DNA from: an uncultured Spirochaetaceae bacterium
Lineage (GTDB): Bacteria > Spirochaetota > Spirochaetia > Sphaerochaetales > Sphaerochaetaceae
Direction: 5' to 3'
Length of the DNA stretch: 64,000 nucleotides
Assembly (NCBI GenBank): GCA_944389025.1
Contig: CALXKU010000011.1
Span: 1 to 64,000 of the forward strand
A model generated the notes under the pieces. The model was given only the letters and a program-made list of their open reading frames with translations. It had not been told where the DNA came from and ran no database searches. The translations under genes and the position numbers were made by a program. Shown here piece by piece: positions 18,012-27,487 of the stretch. The first letter of the stretch is position 1, and the number at the start of each line of letters is the position of its first letter.

Positions 18012-19362
18012 TCAGAAAAGACTTGATGATATGATGCCCAGGGAGATAGTCCAGGCACTTGATGAGTATATAATCGGGCAGGAGGAGGCCAAGAAACTCA
18101 TTGCGGTCGCAATCCGCAACCGCGTCAGGCGCAAGAGGCTGAGCGATGAGATGAAAGCGGAGGTCACTCCGAAGAACATCATCATGATCGGCCCTACGGG
18201 TGTTGGAAAGACCGAGATCGCAAGAAGGATCGCCCGCTTGGCTAATGCGCCTTTCATAAAGGTGGAGGCGACGAAATATACTGAGGTCGGTTACGTAGGA
18301 CGCGATGTCGAGTCCATGGTAAGGGATCTCATGGGAGCATCAGTCTCTCTCGTAAGGGAGGAGATGTTCAGGAAAAATGAGAGCCTTGTGGATGAGAGGA
18401 TAGAAGAAAGGCTTCTGGATCTTATAATCCCTGCGATCAACGAGGAGAAGAAGGAGAATGATGTCCAGGTCATCGATGTACGCAACAGCATGAGGAACCT
18501 TCTGCGCTCCGGCGCTCTTGATGATAGGGAAGTTGAGATGGTCGTTCCCCAGAGCGTGAAGGTAAGCGGAGTAGGGGTATTCGGTGCTCCGGGTGCTGAG
18601 GGAATGGATATCGGTAATATTTTTGAGGACATAAACAACATGTTCTCAAATTCAAACCGCGCAAAAAAGAAGAAAGTAAGCGTAAAAAGAGCCAGGGAGA
18701 TTCTCAGGGAAGATGAGCTTGATAAGCTCGTCGATAACGACAAGGTTATCGAGGAGGCGAGAACAAGATGTGAGGAGATGGGCATCATATTCATCGATGA
18801 GATCGATAAGATAGCCAGCAAGGGAAGCACCAACAACGCCGATGTGTCAAGAGAAGGTGTACAGCGAGATATTCTCCCGATTGTCGAAGGCACGAAGGTC
18901 TCAACCAAGTGGGGTGTCATCGATACCACGAACATACTCTTCATCGCCGCTGGCGCTTTCAGCATCTCCAAGCCTTCGGATCTCATTCCAGAGCTTCAGG
19001 GCAGATTCCCGCTGCGCGTAGAACTCAAGGATCTTACAAGCGAGGACTTCTACAGGATTCTGGTGGAGCCAAGCAATGCAATCGTAAAACAGTACAAGGC
19101 TCTTCTTGAGACGGAAGGGGTCACTCTCGACTTCACAGATGAGGCGCTTCATCACATTGCTGATATAGCAGAGAAGGCAAATACGAGTGCCGATAACATA
19201 GGGGCAAGAAGACTTCATACTGTCATGGAGAAACTGCTTGAGAACCTTTCATTCTCCGCAGATGAGAAGAAAGGGGAGCGCGTTGAGATTACTGCCGACT
19301 ATGTAGATAGTGAACTTGGGGATATCGTGGAGAACCAGGATCTAACGAGGTATATTCTCTAA
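18004..19362 (+). CDS. hslU: HslU ATPase subunit of HslUV protease
   Basis: HslU is an AAA+ unfoldase that feeds HslV. It has Walker A (GPTGVGKTE) near residue 63, the intermediate I-domain insertion (about 110-240) and Walker B (GIIFIDEID). The pore motif GYVGRDVES and the C-terminal LTRYIL tail, which docks into HslV, are both present. At 452 residues it is full length. It is in an operon with hslV. The 231-residue frame on the opposite strand is a shadow. Confidence 0.98.
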   Translation: MDNQKRLDDMMPREIVQALDEYIIGQEEAKKLIAVAIRNRVRRKRLSDEMKAEVTPKNIIMIGPTGVGKTEIARRIARLANAPFIKVEATKYTEVGYVGRDVESMVRDLMGASVSLVREEMFRKNESLVDERIEERLLDLIIPAINEEKKENDVQVIDVRNSMRNLLRSGALDDREVEMVVPQSVKVSGVGVFGAPGAEGMDIGNIFEDINNMFSNSNRAKKKKVSVKRAREILREDELDKLVDNDKVIEEARTRCEEMGIIFIDEIDKIASKGSTNNADVSREGVQRDILPIVEGTKVSTKWGVIDTTNILFIAAGAFSISKPSDLIPELQGRFPLRVELKDLTSEDFYRILVEPSNAIVKQYKALLETEGVTLDFTDEALHHIADIAEKANTSADNIGARRLHTVMEKLLENLSFSADEKKGERVEITADYVDSELGDIVENQDLTRYIL

Positions 19363-19375
19363 GAGAGGGGCTCTT

Positions 19376-20461
19376 ATGAAATATGTGACCATAACCGCGA
19401 ACAGTTATGAAGAAGCTCTCAGAAAAGCTGAAGAGGAGTATGGTAAGAACATAAGGGTACACTCACGGAGGGATTACACCGTGGGAGGAGGTCTCTTTAC
19501 CAGAAAAAGAGGCAAATGTGATCTTACTCTCTATATTCCCCAGACAGATGTCAGAAAGGAGAAGGGAAGGGATGATGAGGCGATGCTTGAATTTGAAAAA
19601 GAAGCCAGAACTCCAGATCCCTCCTCCCTTTCTCGTGAGGAGAGGCTCAATACCGAGGTCTATCGCGGATCTTTGGAAAAACTTACTAAGGCAGAGAAGA
19701 TTCTTAATGAAAATGATATCTCAGAACCTCTGTATACTTTCTTGCTCAAGGATTTTTCCCTTGAGCAGAAGGTTGAGATGGAGATTGCAGGCAGAATAAT
19801 GGATTCCCTTCTGCTTAAAGGGAATATGGATAACAAATATGAGGTCCTGCTTGGTCCCACCGGTTCTGGAAAGACCACCACTTGTGCGAAGCTTGCCATT
19901 TCCTACCGCCAGAGCGGACTTAAAGTTTTCATCATAAGCCTGGATAGTTACCGTGTCGGTTCTTTCTATCAGATTGAGAGGCTTACCGATGCGCTTTCAA
20001 TCCCCCTTAGAACGGTTACTGATGAATCAATGTTCTCCTCCGCTCTTAAGGAAGCAGAGGATTATGACAAGGTTCTCGTGGATACGATGGGTCTTAGCAA
20101 GAGCGATGATGAACTCAATCTTAAGCTGAAGGGGATGCTTAACAATCTCAACAGGGCGAATTCTGAGTACATATTCATAGCTTCAGCTACAACAAAAGGT
20201 GAGGATCTTGAGAGCCTTTATGGAATATACCGCTCTTATCTGAGAATCGATAGCATGGTTGCAAGCAAGGTGGATGAATGCTCAAGTATCGGTACTCTTC
20301 TCTCATTCTCTTACAAACACAGCCTTCCTTTTGTCTATCTTACCAACGGGCAGAGGGTGCCGGAGGATATAGAGAAAGCTGAGAGCATTTCTCTTCTCAG
20401 ATACCTAAAATCACTTGATCTTGACCTTGATAGGTTTGAGCATCAGGTGAGAAACAGCTAA
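19376..20461 (+). CDS. flhF: FlhF, SRP-type GTPase
   Basis: FlhF is the third SRP GTPase and normally sets flagellar number and position. The N-terminus (KYVTITANSYEEALRKAEEEYG) is the characteristic FlhF start. An N-domain precedes the G-domain, with P-loop LLGPTGSGKTTTCAKLA (about residues 158-174), SLDSYRVGSFYQIERL, DTMGLS, and SKVDE in place of the guanine-specificity TKLDE. At 361 residues it is full length. No flagellar genes accompany it here. It ends with a 4-base overlap with the convergent PBP-like gene. Confidence 0.9.
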   Translation: MKYVTITANSYEEALRKAEEEYGKNIRVHSRRDYTVGGGLFTRKRGKCDLTLYIPQTDVRKEKGRDDEAMLEFEKEARTPDPSSLSREERLNTEVYRGSLEKLTKAEKILNENDISEPLYTFLLKDFSLEQKVEMEIAGRIMDSLLLKGNMDNKYEVLLGPTGSGKTTTCAKLAISYRQSGLKVFIISLDSYRVGSFYQIERLTDALSIPLRTVTDESMFSSALKEAEDYDKVLVDTMGLSKSDDELNLKLKGMLNNLNRANSEYIFIASATTKGEDLESLYGIYRSYLRIDSMVASKVDECSSIGTLLSFSYKHSLPFVYLTNGQRVPEDIEKAESISLLRYLKSLDLDLDRFEHQVRNS

Positions 20462-21417
20462 AAGTGAAGCATCTGGGAGAATTCGATTAAAGCGAGTTCT
20501 CCCTTCTTCTCATCGTCGGCCACGGACAGCAGCACAAAGCCGTTATCGGTGTAACGTGCTATAGCGTGCCGGCCGTTTATTTCACTCTTTTTATCATTTG
20601 GTCTCATATTGCTCTCTGTCCTTTCCCCTTTGAGTATTGTGCACGTCTTTCCGTCGAGTGCGAATGATATGGCACTGAAGTCTATATCCTCAGCATTTTT
20701 GCTGCTGAGTGCGAGGGCATAAGTCTCCCCGCTCATGTAATCAAAGAGGGCGAGCATCAGATATTCGTTTTCGTCTTTGTAGCTTGCAACAATATGGTCC
20801 GCCGTATATTGCATTCTCTGACTCATGGAGAGTGTTATATCCTCTCCCGTACTGAGTGCGTCGCTAATTGATAGCGGAGGCTCAAGAATGCTGTCATAAA
20901 CACTCTCTGCGCTGAAGGAGGAGCTCTCCGCCTCACGGCCTATGATTTCTATTCCATGCACCCCTGACGGGTATATTCTTTCCCTTATCCTTTCAAGGCT
21001 GATAAGATGGTCGAAATTCTCTTTTCTCATAAGAGAAAGGAAAGCCTCAATCTCAGAGCTTAGAAGATTTGTTCTCAGTTCAAGCTTTTCTCCTTTTCTT
21101 ATCATGTTTTCAAGAACGACTGGATTGATATCCACATACGGGGATACCGTGGAAGAAAACCTGCTTACCTCATTAACCCGCTCGGAATCTATTGAGAGAA
21201 AGTAGTCATTCCTGTCCATTGCAAGTATGTTACCGCTTCTGTCATATATGGTACCTCGGAAGTACTCTGTTTCTATCCTGGGATCCCTGTAGTTCGTGTT
21301 GATCACCCCTTCTTCGATGAAGAGGGTCATCAGTCTGGCAATAAGAAGGAGGGAGAGAAGGAAGAGGAAGATGAATATCGTTATTCCCTCCCTTTCTGTT
21401 TTTCCATTTTTCGGCAT
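20458..21417 (-). CDS. penicillin-binding protein remnant without transpeptidase domain
   Basis: This 319-residue protein has one N-terminal membrane helix (about 11-33) and then RGTIYDRSGNILA (54-66), the signature of the class B PBP dimerisation domain. The pedestal continues to GEDITLSMSQRMQYTAD and a DYMSGETYALA element, which match the LTID..Q...E and TGEILA stretch just before the catalytic domain. The transpeptidase domain (~300 residues with SxxK, SxN, KTG) is absent; only about 70 residues follow. The open frame is clean, so the remnant is probably expressed. It may act as a scaffold with FtsW. No Shine-Dalgarno sequence is visible. It is divergent from the LysM/M23 gene. Confidence 0.85.
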   Translation of the reverse strand: MPKNGKTEREGITIFIFLFLLSLLLIARLMTLFIEEGVINTNYRDPRIETEYFRGTIYDRSGNILAMDRNDYFLSIDSERVNEVSRFSSTVSPYVDINPVVLENMIRKGEKLELRTNLLSSEIEAFLSLMRKENFDHLISLERIRERIYPSGVHGIEIIGREAESSSFSAESVYDSILEPPLSISDALSTGEDITLSMSQRMQYTADHIVASYKDENEYLMLALFDYMSGETYALALSSKNAEDIDFSAISFALDGKTCTILKGERTESNMRPNDKKSEINGRHAIARYTDNGFVLLSVADDEKKGELALIEFSQMLHF

Positions 21418-21515
21418 ACATACAAATAAACATCAGAAAAGGAAGAAAATCAATGCTCCACCTTCATACATGACTGATTATTTGATATACTTCAATAAAC
21501 TATGAAGGTAGTATT

Positions 21516-22475
21516 ATGAGTAGAAACGATTATGATGACATGGGTCCCTCATTTTCCCGCAGATCGAAAGGAGATAACAGAAAGACATATCTCATCTCTT
21601 TCATGGGGGTTCTCATTGTCCTCATACTCATACTTCTATATATAGTTTTCCGTCCAGTCGATGGAAAAGATGATGCGTTTGAGCCTGGTTCTTCTTCCAG
21701 CATGGAACTTAGCATACCCTCCGTTGAGAGCATACCGGTAGAAAGAAGCACCTCATTCTCTGTTGGTGAAAAGAATGTTTCCGATAAACCATTCTTTTCA
21801 TATTACACAGTTAAGGGTAGTGACAGTCTTTCCTCGATAGCCAAAGCTTTCGGAATATCTGAAGCAACAATCTCGATATTGAATGATATTGATGATAGCA
21901 CAGACCTAACGGAGGGCTTGATGCTTTCCATACCGCAGATGGATGGTCTGAAATACACGGTGAAGGAAGGCGATACGCTATCTCTAGTGCTATCTGAATA
22001 TCCTGTAAGCGTCGATGAGGAGTATGTAAGAGAAATCAACAGCATCAGTGGCGAGCTTCGCGAAGGAGCGGAGATTTTCATTCCGATGAGCCTTTCTGAT
22101 GATGATATCTCTTTCATAAGTCCGTCCGACGGGGTGATCAGTCATTCATTCAATGAGGATTTCAACGGAGTCCCATTAAAAGGTGTTGCCTTCTCTCAGG
22201 AGGCAGGAAGTGCTGTAAGAGCAGTTGCCGATGGTGTTGTAACCGATGCGGGGAATGACAGTGAGTTCGGACGCTATGTAAGCCTTATGCATGAGAACGG
22301 CCTGAGAAGCAGCTATTACTGTCTTGAGGTTGTCAATGTGAAAATAGGGCAGAGGGTAAGCAGTGGGGAAGTTGTCGGGACTGTCGGATTCTCGAACAGG
22401 ACTTTCGGCACGCCTACGCTTTATTTCACGATAGAGCAGGGTTCTCTGATTCAGGATCCACTTGCCTTTTTCTGA
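21516..22475 (+). CDS. LysM-LysM-M23 family protein lacking zinc ligands
   Basis: This 319-residue envelope protein has a membrane anchor (about 25-46), two LysM domains (YTVKGSDSLSSIAKAFGIS and YTVKEGDTLSLVLSEYP) and a C-terminal LytM/M23 domain. The Gly-Val scaffold is kept (GSAVRAVADGVV, GQRVSSGEVVGTVG), but the zinc ligands are gone. The first HxGvD reads LKGVAFS (near 222), the YxH element reads YYCL (near 267), and HLHF reads TLYF (near 301). It should therefore bind but not cut peptide, like the EnvC/NlpD type of LytM factors. GAAGGTAGT precedes the ATG. Confidence 0.88.
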   Translation: MSRNDYDDMGPSFSRRSKGDNRKTYLISFMGVLIVLILILLYIVFRPVDGKDDAFEPGSSSSMELSIPSVESIPVERSTSFSVGEKNVSDKPFFSYYTVKGSDSLSSIAKAFGISEATISILNDIDDSTDLTEGLMLSIPQMDGLKYTVKEGDTLSLVLSEYPVSVDEEYVREINSISGELREGAEIFIPMSLSDDDISFISPSDGVISHSFNEDFNGVPLKGVAFSQEAGSAVRAVADGVVTDAGNDSEFGRYVSLMHENGLRSSYYCLEVVNVKIGQRVSSGEVVGTVGFSNRTFGTPTLYFTIEQGSLIQDPLAFF

Positions 22476-22727
22476 TTTCTTCTATCCTCTAGATAATATT
22501 TTGTTTATTGAATTACGTGAATTCCCACTCTTCTCTTTTTTGCAATATTTCCGGTTTTAAGGTACATTTGCACTTCCTCTGCGCTAGAGTCTGATTATGT
22601 GGGCGATATTGCCTCTAAAAAAATACATTTTCTGAGATTTAATTTTCTATTAACATCTTAATTCTTTTAATTAAAATAAATTATAAGAATATTTAAATTC
22701 CTTTCTCTTTTAAAGAAAAAAGTATGA
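22476..22727. other. A/T-rich gap upstream of pstS
   Basis: I see no gene in this stretch. The part from 22621 on is very A/T-rich and carries one further TTAACA (22650-22655) and TTAATT-like elements that may be extra weak regulator sites. No clear terminator for the upstream gene is visible. Confidence 0.5.
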
Positions 22728-22745
22728 TTTAACAAAGATTTAACA
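22728..22745 (+). promoter_or_regulatory. PhoP/PhoB-type box upstream of pstS
   Basis: TTTAACA occurs at 22728-22734 and again at 22739-22745, exactly 11 bases apart. This equals the TTAACA-N5-TTAACA form of the Bacillus PhoP box. The operon it precedes encodes Pst transport, PhoU and the matching response regulator and kinase. Confidence 0.65.
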
Positions 22746-22804
22746 TGAATGAGCAAAAAGATTTTACTTTGTGCAATGAGAATGTAGGCCGTAAGGAGAA
22801 AGAA

Positions 22805-23611
22805 ATGAAAAAGATTCTTGTTACATTGTTAGTAGCGCTTTGCGCATGCACACTGTTTGCTCAGGGAGCCAATGAGTCAGCTTCTCAGAGTGTAAGCACA
22901 GACGGATCTACAAGCATGGAGAGCGTCGTTCTCTCACTTGCCGAGGTTTTTGAGGAGAATACCGGAATAGTTGTCACATATAATCCGACAGGAAGCGGAA
23001 GTGGAATAACTGCTGCTCAGGAGGGTAGGGCTGATATCGGACTTTCTTCAAGAGCTCTCAAGGATAGTGAGGTTGCATCCGGTCTTACAGGTACGACGGT
23101 CGCCCTTGATGGAATCGCAATCATCGTAAACCCGGAAAACCCTGTCTCTGACCTTACTGTGGATCAGATTGCGGCTCTTTACACTGGTGAGTTTACAAAC
23201 TGGGCAGAGGTAGGCGGAAATGATGCTCCAGTTGTTCTTATCGGAAGAGAAGCTGGAAGTGGAACAAGGGATGGCTTTGAGTCGATTACAGGTACAGAGG
23301 ATGTTTGCAAGTACAGCCAGGAGCTTACAAGTACCGGTGCTGTTATCACTGCAGTTGTATCAAATCCGAATGCGATTGGCTATGCTTCCCTCTCAGCAGT
23401 AAACGATACGGTTAAGACAGTTCTAGTAAACGGAGTCGCACCTTCAGAGGAAACAGTACTCTCCGGAGACTACCAGATTCAGAGACCGTTCGTGTTCGTA
23501 ACTAAGAGCGACAGTGCGCTTTCAGAGTCCGCACAGCAGTTCTTCGACTTCGCTCTTTCCACGGATGCATCCGATATCATCGCGGATGCGGGAGCCGTTC
23601 CTCTTGTATAA
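22805..23611 (+). CDS. pstS: phosphate ABC transporter substrate-binding protein
   Basis: This is the extracytoplasmic phosphate receptor. The N-terminus (MKKILVTLLVALCACTLFAQ) is a signal peptide; a Cys at its end allows lipidation, but ordinary cleavage is also possible. Phosphate-site loops are visible: NPTGSGSGI, TGEFTNWAEVGG and GREAGSGTRDGFE. Length 268 fits short bacterial PstS. AAGGAG before 22805 and the PhoP box overlapping the alternative start at 22745 favour 22805. It is the first gene of pstSCAB-phoU-phoB-phoR. Confidence 0.95.
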   Translation: MKKILVTLLVALCACTLFAQGANESASQSVSTDGSTSMESVVLSLAEVFEENTGIVVTYNPTGSGSGITAAQEGRADIGLSSRALKDSEVASGLTGTTVALDGIAIIVNPENPVSDLTVDQIAALYTGEFTNWAEVGGNDAPVVLIGREAGSGTRDGFESITGTEDVCKYSQELTSTGAVITAVVSNPNAIGYASLSAVNDTVKTVLVNGVAPSEETVLSGDYQIQRPFVFVTKSDSALSESAQQFFDFALSTDASDIIADAGAVPLV

Positions 23612-23625
23612 GGAAAAGGATTCAT

Positions 23626-24537
23626 ATGAGTCTTAACGAACGGATTACAGTTCTCGTTTCGGGTTACAAGGCTAACCCGAAACGTCTTATTGAGGACCTG
23701 ATACATTTTATTTTTCTCATTCTGGGGCTGATTACGGTGGGGTGCGTGCTCATCATCACAATATACCTCATCATAAGCGGTCTGCCCGCGATAATCGAGA
23801 TCGGTCCTATTGAGTTCCTTTTCGGAACAAGATGGGCAAGTACGGCAAGTGAGCCTGCTTTCGGCATCCTTCCATTTATTCTTACAAGCATCTATGGAAC
23901 TGCTGGAGCGATAATAATCGGTGTTCCTATCGGATTCTTCGTTGCCGTATATCTTGCAAAGATGGCACCAAGGAAATTCAAGGAGACGATGCAGCTATGC
24001 GTTGGAGTGCTTGCTGGAATTCCATCGGTAATCTACGGCCTTGTAGGCATGTCCGTACTCGTACCTGCAATTAGAGCTATATTCGATGTTCCTGACGGAG
24101 CAAGCCTTTTTGCGGCTATAATCGTTCTTTCCGTCATGATACTTCCATCTGTTATAAACGTATCGCTCTCTGCTTTGGAGGCGGTTCCTCATGAGTATGA
24201 GGAGGCATCCCTTTCTCTTGGTGCGACAAGCATTGAAACCTATTTCAGAGTGACTGTTCCTGCTGCTCGAAGCGGAATCTTCACTGCGATAGTTCTTGGT
24301 ATAGGAAGGGCGATCGGGGAGGCTATGGCGATAATGATGGTTGCGGGAAACGTTGCAAATATGCCAGGCCTTTTCAAATCTGTACGCTTTCTTACAACAG
24401 CGGTAGCAAGTGAGATGAGCTATTCATCCGGACTTCAGAGGGAGGCGCTTTTCTCAATCGCACTTGTGCTCTTCTTCTTCATCATGCTCATAAACGCCGT
24501 ACTGAACTTTCTAAAGACAAGGAGTCAGAAGATATGA
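23626..24537 (+). CDS. pstC: phosphate ABC transporter permease PstC
   Basis: This inner-membrane permease has 303 residues and six hydrophobic segments. The EAA-type loop (EAVPHEYEEASLSLGATSIETYF) contacts the PstB ATPase. FLFGTRWAS and GIPSVIYGLVGM are typical PstC blocks. It starts 14 bases after pstS and overlaps pstA by ATGA. With PstA it forms the phosphate channel. Confidence 0.96.
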   Translation: MSLNERITVLVSGYKANPKRLIEDLIHFIFLILGLITVGCVLIITIYLIISGLPAIIEIGPIEFLFGTRWASTASEPAFGILPFILTSIYGTAGAIIIGVPIGFFVAVYLAKMAPRKFKETMQLCVGVLAGIPSVIYGLVGMSVLVPAIRAIFDVPDGASLFAAIIVLSVMILPSVINVSLSALEAVPHEYEEASLSLGATSIETYFRVTVPAARSGIFTAIVLGIGRAIGEAMAIMMVAGNVANMPGLFKSVRFLTTAVASEMSYSSGLQREALFSIALVLFFFIMLINAVLNFLKTRSQKI

Positions 24538-25400
24538 TAGAAGGTCTTTCAACAAAAAGAAAAGTGTGGTGTCTCATCATGAGGACACTTTGCTACATCT
24601 CTCTTGTCATAGTCGTCGCCCTTACGGCATTTATGCTTCTTTACGTACTCTTCAAGGGGATTCCGAACATAATCGAAAATCCAAGGATGCTCATAGAGAC
24701 ACCGAGCGTGAGACGTGGAATTGACGGAATCCTTCCTGATATCATGAACACGGTGTATGTGGTTATCGCCACGCTAATCATGGTTCTTCCCCTTGGAGTA
24801 GGAGCTGCGATCTATCTGACTGAGTATGCCAGGAACAGAAGGGTGGTTGAAATCATAGAATTCGCAAGCGAGACCCTCTCCGGCATCCCTTCGATAATCT
24901 ACGGGCTCGTTGGAATGCTTTTATTCGTACAGCTTTTGGGATTCAGAACGTCCCTTCTTGCTGGAAGCTGTACACTCGTCATCATGAATCTTCCAACCAT
25001 CATGAGGACTACGGAGGAGGCGCTCAAGACCGTGCCTCAGAGCTATAGGGAAGGGGCTTTCGCACTTGGAGCTGGAAAATGGCGGGTGATTAGGACCGTA
25101 GTCCTTCCAACCTGCATAAACGGAATTGTTACAGGCTGCATCCTTACAGTCGGAAGGATACTCGGGGAGTCTGCTGCTCTGCTTTTCACAGCTGGTCTTG
25201 CCCACAGACTTTACGGCTTTTTCGAAGGTATGGCGAACAGCGGCGCAACACTTACAGTCGCACTCTATGTATACGCCTCTGAGCGTGGTGATTTCGATAT
25301 CGCATACGCCATCGCGGCAATCCTGATAATCCTCACGGTTATCATAAATCTCATAACTACATATCTAGGCAGGATCATGGAAAGGAGAAACGGACAGTGA
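24534..25400 (+). CDS. pstA: phosphate ABC transporter permease PstA
   Basis: This is the second permease of the Pst complex, 288 residues with six predicted membrane segments. The ATPase-contact loop is [36 protein letters not shown] mirrors the equivalent stretch in PstC. ATGA overlap with pstC and GTGA overlap with pstB indicate tight coupling in one operon. Confidence 0.96.
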   Translation: MIEGLSTKRKVWCLIMRTLCYISLVIVVALTAFMLLYVLFKGIPNIIENPRMLIETPSVRRGIDGILPDIMNTVYVVIATLIMVLPLGVGAAIYLTEYARNRRVVEIIEFASETLSGIPSIIYGLVGMLLFVQLLGFRTSLLAGSCTLVIMNLPTIMRTTEEALKTVPQSYREGAFALGAGKWRVIRTVVLPTCINGIVTGCILTVGRILGESAALLFTAGLAHRLYGFFEGMANSGATLTVALYVYASERGDFDIAYAIAAILIILTVIINLITTYLGRIMERRNGQ

Positions 25401-26152
25401 ACAGCATAATTGAAGCAAAGCATATGAATCTCTGGTATTCTCAGATGCAGGCGCTCAAAGATATAAACATAAACATTGAGGAGAAGAACATCACCGCTCT
25501 TATCGGACCATCGGGGTGCGGAAAAAGTACTTTCCTCAGAACTCTTAACAGGATGAACGACCTCATCGCAGGGGTAAGAATCACAGGGGACATCCTTTAT
25601 GAGGGGGAGGACATATTCTCTCCTAAAGTCGATGTTAACGGCCTCAGACGCGATATCGGAATGGTTTTCCAGAAGCCGAATCCGTTCATGATGAGCATAT
25701 ATGACAACATTGCGTATGGTCCGCGGACTAATGGTATAAAGAACAAGGCAAAGCTCGATCAGATTGTCGAAGAAGCTCTTAGGAACGCCGCCCTCTGGGA
25801 TGAGGTAAAGGACAGGCTCAAAAAGAGTGCCCTCGGACTCTCCGGTGGTCAGCAGCAGAGGCTCTGCATCGCACGTGCACTCGCAGTTCAGCCCAAGGTT
25901 CTTTTAATGGATGAGCCGACGAGCGCTCTCGATCCGATTAGTACCAGCCGCATTGAGGATTTGGCAATGGAACTGAAAAAGGATTATACTATCGTCATCG
26001 TAACTCACAATATGCAGCAGGCACTGCGTATTTCAGATAAGACTGCGTTTTTCTTCCTCGGAGAGCTTATCGAGGTAGGGGATACGGAGCAGATATTCTC
26101 CAACCCGAAGGAAAAGCAGACAGAAGACTATATCACAGGAAGGTTTGGCTGA
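25397..26152 (+). CDS. pstB: phosphate ABC transporter ATPase PstB
   Basis: This is the ATP-hydrolysing subunit, 251 residues. It has Walker A (GPSGCGKST), Q-loop (MVFQKPNPF), ABC signature (LSGGQQQRL), Walker B ([13 protein letters not shown]) and switch His (VTHNMQQA). The [13 protein letters not shown] stretch is characteristic of PstB. Start is GTG at 25397, overlapping the pstA stop. The end lies one base before the phoU ATG. Confidence 0.98.
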   Translation: MNSIIEAKHMNLWYSQMQALKDININIEEKNITALIGPSGCGKSTFLRTLNRMNDLIAGVRITGDILYEGEDIFSPKVDVNGLRRDIGMVFQKPNPFMMSIYDNIAYGPRTNGIKNKAKLDQIVEEALRNAALWDEVKDRLKKSALGLSGGQQQRLCIARALAVQPKVLLMDEPTSALDPISTSRIEDLAMELKKDYTIVIVTHNMQQALRISDKTAFFFLGELIEVGDTEQIFSNPKEKQTEDYITGRFG

Positions 26153-26153
26153 T

Positions 26154-26804
26154 ATGACATTCACACTTAACATAGATGAGGAAATCGCTTCTTTAAAGAC
26201 GGATATCGTGAGAATGGCATCGCTTTGCGAGAAGGCGCTCTATTTCGTATCTTCCCTTGTTGACGGGAAAGAAAGGGATCTGAGGGACATTCAGGAACTC
26301 AGTGACCAGATAGAGAAGAGTGAGAGGGAGATAGAGCAGGAGTGCATGAGAATCCTTCTAAGGCGTCACCCTGTTGCCAAGGACCTGAGAAGCGTCTCGG
26401 CTGCACTCAGGATAATTACCGACCTTGAGAGGATAGGAAATAACAGTCTCGATCTTGCCGAGGCGATAAACTACTGTGAGAACAGGGACATCCTCCAGGA
26501 GATAGAACTGCCTAAGATGATTGAAGAGGTCTCCAAGATGCTCACGGATGCAACCGATGCATTCGTAATGCGTAATGAGGAGAAAGCTGAAGCTGTCATC
26601 AGGGAGGATGATGTGCTTGACGCTCTCTTTGTCACTGCGAAAGAGGGGCTTATCAGGATGATCAAGAGCAGTGTCGATGGAATAGAGGAAGCTCCCGATG
26701 CCCTGCTTGCGGCAAAATATCTTGAGCGAATGGGGGATCACTGCGTGAACCTTTCCCGACAGCTCATATGGTCGGTCTCAGGAGATATGAACTTACAGCC
26801 ATGA
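26154..26804 (+). CDS. phoU: phosphate signalling protein PhoU
   Basis: PhoU couples the state of the Pst transporter to the PhoR kinase. The 217-residue protein is all-helical with two similar halves; each carries the metal-binding E/DxxxD pattern (IITDLERIGNNSLDLAE and YLERMGDHCVNLSRQL). AGGAAGG lies about ten bases before the ATG at 26154; a TTG at 26145 is possible but less likely. Its stop overlaps the phoB ATG. Confidence 0.95.
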   Translation: MTFTLNIDEEIASLKTDIVRMASLCEKALYFVSSLVDGKERDLRDIQELSDQIEKSEREIEQECMRILLRRHPVAKDLRSVSAALRIITDLERIGNNSLDLAEAINYCENRDILQEIELPKMIEEVSKMLTDATDAFVMRNEEKAEAVIREDDVLDALFVTAKEGLIRMIKSSVDGIEEAPDALLAAKYLERMGDHCVNLSRQLIWSVSGDMNLQP

Positions 26805-27487
26805 TTTACATTCTTGAAGATGACGCATCAATTCTGAAGCTTGTAGAGTACACACTCTCATCCAATGGATACGAGGTTATGGGCTTTGACAGGCCTAGTA
26901 TGTTTCTCAAAGCCATCTCTGAGAGGAAGCCGGAGCTTGTGCTTCTTGATATCATGCTTCCTGAGATGAGCGGTCTCGATGTCCTCAAGAGGATAAGAAG
27001 GGAGCGCAAATATGATGATGTAATAGTTATCATGCTAACAGCGAAGAGCAGTGAGTATGATAAGGTGCTCGGTCTAGATCTGGGAAGCGATGATTACATT
27101 GCAAAACCGTTCGGGATGATGGAACTTCTTGCCCGTATCAAGGCCGCACTTCGTCGCCGAGAGAGAGGTGTTTCGCACGATGAAGGCAAGCTCAGCTACG
27201 GGCCAGTCATCCTTGATAGCAGGGCACATGTCGTAACAGTCGATGGACACGAGATTCAGATGACACTGAAAGAATACTCGCTTTTGAAGCTCCTCATGGA
27301 GAATGAAGGTATCTGTCTCTCAAGGGACAGCATCCTGAATACCGTCTGGGGATATGCCTTCGATGGGGAGAACAGGACCGTCGATGTTCATGTTAGAAGA
27401 ATAAGGGAGAAGCTTGGCAATCACGGCACTATGATTCAGACGGTTGCCGGAGTAGGGTATAGGTTTAAGTATGAAGCTCAGCAATAA
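26801..27487 (+). CDS. phoB: PhoB/PhoP-type response regulator
   Basis: This OmpR-family response regulator has a receiver domain (about 1-115) with the acidic pair near DDAS, the phospho-acceptor Asp in LLDIMLPEMSG, and Lys in IAKPFGM. The C-terminal winged helix includes LTLKEYSLLKLLMENEG and RTVDVHVRRIREKLG. It begins MIYILEDD at 26801, overlapping the phoU stop; the frame from 26768 would add unrelated residues. It is the likely binder of the TTAACA repeats before pstS. It overlaps phoR by 17 bases. Confidence 0.95.
   Translation: MIYILEDDASILKLVEYTLSSNGYEVMGFDRPSMFLKAISERKPELVLLDIMLPEMSGLDVLKRIRRERKYDDVIVIMLTAKSSEYDKVLGLDLGSDDYIAKPFGMMELLARIKAALRRRERGVSHDEGKLSYGPVILDSRAHVVTVDGHEIQMTLKEYSLLKLLMENEGICLSRDSILNTVWGYAFDGENRTVDVHVRRIREKLGNHGTMIQTVAGVGYRFKYEAQQ

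Noticed and set aside
18291-18986. Long open frame (231 codons) on the - strand opposite hslU
   Set aside because: It is antisense to a fully conserved hslU, is Ser/Leu-rich as expected for a shadow frame, and has no ribosome binding site.
22745-22804. Upstream start of pstS
   Set aside because: The extension would sit before the signal peptide and overlap the PhoP box; the ATG at 22805 has AAGGAG.
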